Origin: CBETVX01 sp965539935
GTDB lineage: Bacteria; Bacillota; Clostridia; Peptostreptococcales; Caminicellaceae
Assembly (NCBI GenBank): GCA_965539935.1
Contig: CBETVX010000040.1
Location: 1-26,423, forward strand
Length of the DNA stretch: 26,423 bases
Reading direction: 5' to 3'
Notes under the pieces: generated by a model
Databases searched by the model: none
The model's input: only the letters and a program-made list of their open reading frames with translations
What the model was told of the DNA's origin: nothing
Program-made: the position numbers and the translations under genes
Part shown: positions 22,436 through 26,423 of the stretch, one piece after another
Numbering within the stretch: position 1 is the first letter of the stretch
Layout of the letters: the number at the start of each line of letters is the position of its first letter

Positions 22436-22762
22436 CTAAACTTTTTCAAATCTATCAACATCTACAACAAATATGGTTGCTCCCCCAACTTGAACTTCTA
22501 TTGGTATAGGAATAAAGCTACTCCCTTCTCCTACAATTGGTGAAGCAGCAGTTACCTCTGTCCTAGTTTTGCAAATATCCTTTATTATAGATATTACTTC
22601 TTCAACCTTTTCCTTTGTTGTACCAACTAAAATTGTTGTATTCCCAGCCCTTAAAAATCCACCTGTTGAAGCCAATTTTGTGACCCCATAGTTTTTTTCA
22701 GTTAATTTACTCATTAATTCATTTGAGTCTTCATCATGAATAATAGCTATAACAAGCTTCAT
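22436..22762 (-). CDS. darA: Cyclic-di-AMP receptor DarA (PII-like)
   Basis: 108 aa, the usual length of the DUF970/DarA (also PstA) family. It is a trimeric PII-like protein that binds c-di-AMP; its downstream target is not well known. Visible: MKLVIAIIHDEDSNEL, LASTGGFLRAGNTTILVG (T-loop side), EVTAASPIVGEGSSFIPIPIEVQVGGATIFVVDVDRFEKV at the end, all typical. Ribosome site GGGGGGAG. It is co-directional with tmk (21 nt upstream) and holB (11 nt downstream), the same neighbours as in B. subtilis. Confidence 0.96.
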   Translation of the reverse strand: MKLVIAIIHDEDSNELMSKLTEKNYGVTKLASTGGFLRAGNTTILVGTTKEKVEEVISIIKDICKTRTEVTAASPIVGEGSSFIPIPIEVQVGGATIFVVDVDRFEKV

Positions 22763-22783
22763 AACAAGCTCCCCCCAGTATAT

Positions 22784-23401
22784 TTAAAGTATATTATCAA
22801 TTATCTTTATTATATCTTTATATACCTCATCTATACTTTTATTACCATCTATTGCTTTAATTCTGTCGGGATAAAGTTTCTCAAGCTCTAAATAGGCTTC
22901 ATATACTTTTTTATGAAATTCTATCTTTTCCATATCTAATCTATTACATTCATCACTTTCATACTTCCTACTTAGTCCTAATTCTGGTGATATTTTAATT
23001 AATATAGTTACATGGGGCATAGTGCCTTGGATAGCCATATCATTGATTTTTTTAATAAACTCTATTCCAAGCCCCCTACCTATCCCTTGATACACTAGAC
23101 TAGAATCAACAAATCTATCGGTAATAATTATCTTTCCCTTTTCTAATGCCGGTTTTATTATCTCTGCCACATGCTGTGCCCTTGATGCAGCATATAACAT
23201 AGCTTCAGTTATACTATCCATTTCAGTATTATTTTTATCTAGTATAATTTCTCTTATCTTTTCGCTTATTTTTGTTCCACCAGGCTCTCTAGTAATAATT
23301 ACATCATGTCCCTTTTCCTCTAAATATTTTACTAATTTATTTATTTGAGTTGTCTTACCTGAACCATCTGGTCCTTCAAAACTTATGAATAATCCATCCA
23401 C
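22784..23401 (-). CDS. tmk: Thymidylate kinase
   Basis: 205 aa; phosphorylates dTMP to dTDP with ATP. P-loop GPDGSGKTT (10-18), substrate-binding REPGGT, DR motif in ITDRFVDSSLVYQGIGRGLG and the lid region near SRKYESDECNRL are visible. The start codon is GTG (23401-23399), with AGAGGGA a few nt upstream, in place of an ATG. It lies 14 nt after the decarboxylase gene and 21 nt before darA, so it is within the operon. Confidence 0.97.
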   Translation of the reverse strand: MDGLFISFEGPDGSGKTTQINKLVKYLEEKGHDVIITREPGGTKISEKIREIILDKNNTEMDSITEAMLYAASRAQHVAEIIKPALEKGKIIITDRFVDSSLVYQGIGRGLGIEFIKKINDMAIQGTMPHVTILIKISPELGLSRKYESDECNRLDMEKIEFHKKVYEAYLELEKLYPDRIKAIDGNKSIDEVYKDIIKIIDNIL

Positions 23402-23415
23402 CTAAATCCCTCTTC

Positions 23416-24858
23416 CTATTTTATCACATTTATCATATCTAGTTTTTCATCACTTAAACCAACTATATTTATTTCCATGCTTTTTAACATCTTAACATAT
23501 TCAATTATTTCATCGGTTATTACTTCTCCAGGACAAATCAATGGAATTCCCGGAGGATAGGGTATTATATATTCACCACTAATTAGACCACTACTTTTAT
23601 CAAAGGGCTTTCTTATTTTTTCCCTATAAAGGGCATCTCTAGGAATAATTTTCATATCAGGAATTCTGAAGCTATACTGAGGCACCTCTATTTTTTTATG
23701 GGCAATATGCTTATCATCATGTATAGATTTTAAGGCCTTGGCAAGTCTATCAAAGTCATTTTTTTCATTACCTATAGAAGTCACGGAAAGTATATTAAAT
23801 ACATCTGACATCTCTACTTGAATATTATATTTCTTTCTAAGTATTTCTTCAATATTAGTCCCCGATATACCTAAGCTTTTCATATTGATAACCAATTTAG
23901 TTGGGTCAATATTAATTTTTTCATGGGTCTGAAGTTTATCCTCAGATAGTATATTAATATCTTTATAACCCTCTAAATTTTCTTTAAAACTATGGATATG
24001 CCCTAAAAGCTTATCCATTAAAAATTTACCCTCTTTAATAGCTATCTCTATGGCCATGTCCAGTGAGGCCATTAGTATATAAGATGGACTAGTGCTTTGA
24101 GTTAATGATAGCATAAACTTGAGTTTATCCCTATTTACCCTATTCCCCTTTATATGTAACATAGAGCTTTGGGTAAAGGAAGTCAGAGTTTTATGGGTAC
24201 TTTGTACTACTATATCGGCCCCTGCATCTAAGGCAGATATAGGTAGCTTTTCACTAAGCCTTAAATGTGCTCCGTGGGCTTCATCTACTAGGAAAATTTT
24301 ATTATGTTTATGTACTATATTAACTATTTCTTCTATATTGCCACATATACCATAATAATTAGGATAGGTAATAATTACAGCAGTTGCATCAGGGTGGCCT
24401 ATTAAAGCATCTTCCATAGACTTAGGTGTCACTCCAAGACTTAATTGACTATTTGTATCAACCTCTGGCTTTATATATATGGGAATAAGTCCTCCTAAAA
24501 TTATGGCATTAATAACAGATTTATGACAATCTCTTTGTACAATAATTTTATCTCCCGGTTTTGTAGCAGCCATTATCATGGAATATATACCGCCGGTGCT
24601 TCCGTTTACTAAGAAAAAACTTTCATCGGCTCCATAAAACTGTGCAGCTTTTTCCTGAGCTTGTTTTATTATTCCTTTAGGTGCATGTAAATTATCGGTT
24701 CCTGGAATTTCTGTTGTATCTATTTTACATATATTTTCAATAAAGTTCCTATGATATTTATTATATATATTTCCAATCTTGTGGCCAGGGACATGAAATG
24801 AAGCTGCATTTTCATTAATTGCATTAAGAAGGTTATTTATTAAGGTTGAACTATTCAA
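23416..24858 (-). CDS. yaaO: PLP-dependent Orn/Lys/Arg decarboxylase (YaaO/SpeA type)
   Basis: 480 aa with an unusual TTG start at 24858, supported by AGAAGGGAG upstream and no nearby ATG with a site. Fold type I aminotransferase-like decarboxylase of the short (non-inducible) type, as in B. subtilis SpeA and YaaO. Visible: FHVPGHK (21-27), D-E-A-H at 192-195 (cofactor-stacking His, ring-nitrogen Asp), SxHKT with the Schiff-base Lys K223, and the C-terminal YPPGIPLICPGE block. The product is probably agmatine, cadaverine or putrescine, but substrate cannot be set from sequence. It opens the tmk-darA-holB-ricT operon, in the same place as yaaO. Confidence 0.93.
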   Translation of the reverse strand: MNSSTLINNLLNAINENAASFHVPGHKIGNIYNKYHRNFIENICKIDTTEIPGTDNLHAPKGIIKQAQEKAAQFYGADESFFLVNGSTGGIYSMIMAATKPGDKIIVQRDCHKSVINAIILGGLIPIYIKPEVDTNSQLSLGVTPKSMEDALIGHPDATAVIITYPNYYGICGNIEEIVNIVHKHNKIFLVDEAHGAHLRLSEKLPISALDAGADIVVQSTHKTLTSFTQSSMLHIKGNRVNRDKLKFMLSLTQSTSPSYILMASLDMAIEIAIKEGKFLMDKLLGHIHSFKENLEGYKDINILSEDKLQTHEKINIDPTKLVINMKSLGISGTNIEEILRKKYNIQVEMSDVFNILSVTSIGNEKNDFDRLAKALKSIHDDKHIAHKKIEVPQYSFRIPDMKIIPRDALYREKIRKPFDKSSGLISGEYIIPYPPGIPLICPGEVITDEIIEYVKMLKSMEINIVGLSDEKLDMINVIK

Positions 24859-24987
24859 AAAATTACTCCCTTCTAAATCATTTTAATTGGTCTAAATTTT
24901 AACTAATTATTTTTCTATTATTTGGTAATAATATATTATATAGTATTTATTATTTGTAACTCTATTATATATCAAAGGAGGATTTCA

Positions 24988-25167
24988 ATGAAGGAATATC
25001 CTACTATAACTACATTAAAAGATTTTGTAAGTTTATACAGCATTCATAAAAGTGATATAGAAATAGCTAGGTTGTTAAATATAAGCATTGAAGATGTAAA
25101 ATCAGTAAAGACGAAAACTCAGCAAAAGAACAAAATCTTCAATTTAAATAAATTAGATTCAATGTAG
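24988..25167 (+). CDS. Small HTH-like hypothetical protein
   Basis: 59 aa from the ATG at 24988, with AAAGGAGG upstream; the upstream extension in frame lacks a site. The segment about 20-40 (KSDIEIARLLNISIEDVKSV) has the spacing and residues of a helix-turn-helix (D-x-E-I-A-R-x-L-N-I-S-x-x-x-V). It is basic and soluble. Nothing else is recognised. It is divergent from the decarboxylase gene across a 129-nt AT-rich gap, so it could regulate that operon, but this is conjecture. It ends at the terminator at 25240-25287. Confidence 0.75.
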   Translation: MKEYPTITTLKDFVSLYSIHKSDIEIARLLNISIEDVKSVKTKTQQKNKIFNLNKLDSM

Positions 25168-25239
25168 ATTTTGTTGAAATCCATAACAGAAATTATATTT
25201 ATCTATAGTTTTATTATAAATATAATTTCCTCTAGATTA

Positions 25240-25287
25240 TAAAAATAGGGACATTGGCTGCTAAGAGCTTATGTCCCTATTTTTTTC
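25240..25287. terminator. Bidirectional terminator between convergent genes
   Basis: AAAAATAGGGACAT and ATGTCCCTATTTTT form a 14-bp perfect stem with a 16-nt loop and T runs on both strands. The last codons and stop of the minus-strand membrane gene (stop 25271-25269) are inside it. Confidence 0.9.
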
Positions 25288-25784
25288 TTTATATTTTGAT
25301 TTATATTTTTGCTTAGAGCCTCTAAAAAGGCCTCATTTGGTTCTAAAACTAATCTATAGTTTTCATTGTTCTTAAAAAATTCTACCACATACCACTTATC
25401 CTTATCTGAATTTATAACAAATTTATAGGTCTTCACATCTTTTTTTGTTTCTTCAGATTCATTATAGACTTCTAATAGCTTTATATCCTCTAGATTAATA
25501 TGAAAAAACAAATGATTTGCCCTTCCAATAACTCTTTCTACCATTAATTCATCATCTATTATTCTATAGTTATAATGGGCAAGATTTTTATATATTAGTT
25601 TAATACAAATAAAAGTACATATAGCCAGTGAGGCAATGGCTGCTATACTACCTATAGCTGAACCATATCTACTAAAAAACTGTATAGTCGTATTCATAAT
25701 CATTACTGTTACAACTATCATTAATAGTATCTTCCAGAAACTTAATCTTTTATTTTTTAATGTTTGCTTTACCATTAAGGCCAT
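25269..25784 (-). CDS. Membrane protein with PH-like C-terminal domain, hypothetical
   Basis: 171 aa, ATG behind AAAGGAG. Two hydrophobic segments (about 18-36 and 43-66) form a hairpin anchor. The rest is a cytoplasmic-looking beta-rich domain (about 70-155): YNYRIIDDELMVERVIGRANHLFFHINLEDIKLLEV and TYKFVINSDKDKWYVVEFFKNNENYRLVLEPNEAFLEAL. This arrangement recalls bacterial PH-like (YvbH/YdbT-type) membrane proteins; the call rests on shape alone. Role unknown. No partner gene is next to it on the same strand. Confidence 0.8.
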   Translation of the reverse strand: MALMVKQTLKNKRLSFWKILLMIVVTVMIMNTTIQFFSRYGSAIGSIAAIASLAICTFICIKLIYKNLAHYNYRIIDDELMVERVIGRANHLFFHINLEDIKLLEVYNESEETKKDVKTYKFVINSDKDKWYVVEFFKNNENYRLVLEPNEAFLEALSKNINQNIKKKIGT

Positions 25785-25902
25785 AATAATTCTCCTTTAA
25801 ATACCATTATTAATAGCAACCTATTTTTCTTTGTTACAAAACCATATTATCATTATTATAATTCTATTACAAGAAAATTAGGTTTTTTAATGTGATAAAT
25901 AG

Positions 25903-25931
25903 AAAAAATCTACATCCTTTGATGTAGATCA
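25903..25931 (-). terminator. Terminator of the small membrane-protein gene
   Basis: On the minus strand ATCTACATC-AAAG-GATGTAGAT followed by TTTTTTC. It begins at the TGA stop of the gene. Confidence 0.9.
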
Positions 25932-26111
25932 CTTAGCTATCTTCATATACTCATTATTAGAATGATATGTGTCGGTATAAGCTCTATCTTTAGGCTTTTT
26001 TCCTTGGTCTATAACATCCTTAACTGTGGTTTTTATCATATGTATTTGAATATAGGCTATAGGTATACATAAAAGAATTAATAATATTATTTTAAATGCC
26101 ATTTTAATCAT
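25929..26111 (-). CDS. Small single-pass membrane protein, hypothetical
   Basis: 60 aa from the ATG at 26111 (GAATGGGGT upstream); an in-frame ATG at 26132 gives 67 aa but lies before that site. One hydrophobic segment (about 5-25, FKIILLILLCIPIAYIQIHMI) is followed by a hydrophilic tail (KTTVKDVIDQGKKPKDRAYTDTYHSNNEYMKIAK). No family recognised. It has its own terminator overlapping the stop codon, and lies between the rRNA operon end and the PH-like membrane gene. Confidence 0.7.
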   Translation of the reverse strand: MIKMAFKIILLILLCIPIAYIQIHMIKTTVKDVIDQGKKPKDRAYTDTYHSNNEYMKIAK

Positions 26112-26327
26112 AGTTATACCCCATTCCCTCAATCACTAGTTATTATAGTTTATTTCCTTTAAATTAACTATTCTATAATCCTTTTAAGATTCCTTCGTAA
26201 AACTTTAGGGACTTTTGTCTTATTTCTTGTTCTTTTGTCTTTTTTTATAATATCAAATTTAACAATATACATTATATTGGTAAATGAAAAAAGGATACAT
26301 ACAATATATATTCGACTATATTTGCAA

Positions 26328-26364
26328 ACAAAAAAACCCTTGAAGATTTTTTATCTTCAAAGGC
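26328..26364 (-). terminator. Terminator of the rRNA operon
   Basis: On the minus strand CCTTTGAAGAT-AAAAA-ATCTTCAAGGG (one G-U) followed by a run of seven T, about 13 nt after the end of the 5S rRNA. Confidence 0.9.
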
Positions 26365-26376
26365 TTTCTATATAAA

Positions 26377-26423
26377 CTGGCAACGACCTACTCTCCCAGG
26401 CGGTCACCCACCAAGTACCATCG
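26377..26423 (-). rRNA. rrf: 5S rRNA, 3' end only
   Basis: The minus strand reads CGATGGTACTTGGTGGGTGA and then CCGCCTGGGAGAGTAGGTCG followed by TTGCCAG, the conserved 3' half of 5S rRNA (loop E to helix I). The 5' part lies outside the window. Its presence suggests an rRNA operon continuing to the right, upstream on this strand. Confidence 0.95.

Noticed and set aside
26212..26250. Two copies of CTTTTGTCTT near the right end, considered as a repeat array
   Set aside because: Only two short copies in a T-rich tract, with no regular spacing or further units; no CRISPR array or other direct-repeat array is present in the window.

Overview
The window looks like chromosomal DNA from a low-GC, spore-forming, anaerobic Firmicute of the class Clostridia. 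An affiliation near Tissierellales/Alkaliphilus-like lineages is only a guess. Evidence: strongly AT-rich sequence with AGGAGG-type ribosome sites; sporulation genes (spmA, spmB, an abrB with Spo0A-box-like sites); a 2[4Fe-4S] ferredoxin and a two-subunit CoA-transferase, both typical of anaerobic metabolism; and a gene order on the minus strand that follows the origin-proximal region of Bacillus subtilis. I see no phage, transposase, CRISPR array or toxin-antitoxin island.

Read right to left on the minus strand, the layout is: the 3' end of a 5S rRNA (26377-26423) and its terminator; two small membrane-protein genes; a divergent 59-aa HTH-like gene; an Orn/Lys/Arg decarboxylase (yaaO type), tmk, darA, holB, ricT and a small ferredoxin gene, ending in a terminator at 20276-20303; then ccdA, a TlpA/ResA-type lipoprotein, the yabB methyltransferase, rsmI and a DUF1858 gene. 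abrB (plus strand) diverges from a CCA-transferase-like HD protein. Further left are YtxH and DUF948 envelope/stress-type genes (plus), a flavin-reductase-fold gene (minus), a CoA-transferase pair (plus), a hypothetical gene (plus), spmA-spmB (minus), metG behind a methionine T-box leader, then tatD, a G5/3D cell-wall protein (yabE type), rnmV and ksgA. The far left holds a GNAT-like gene (plus), a small STAS-like gene (minus), a large two-domain hypothetical protein with an acidic linker (minus) and a membrane-anchored rhodanese (plus).

The genes mostly serve core functions. They cover nucleotide supply and replication (tmk, holB), RNA processing and modification (rnmV, ksgA, rsmI, yabB, ricT), c-di-AMP sensing (darA), tRNA charging (metG), and sporulation and its control (spmAB, abrB). 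Compared with B. subtilis, yaaR, yabA and yazA are absent. The yabA position holds a ferredoxin gene plus a ccdA-tlpA thiol-reduction pair. The parts most worth a second look are the degenerate nucleotidyltransferase site in the HD protein, the ferredoxin beside the Fe-S protein RicT, paired Spo0A boxes at abrB, a 64-bp inverted-repeat element with GGTNACA heptamers in front of metG, a long interrupted hairpin at 2211-2308, and the two-domain hypothetical protein. No clearly undescribed multi-gene system is visible.
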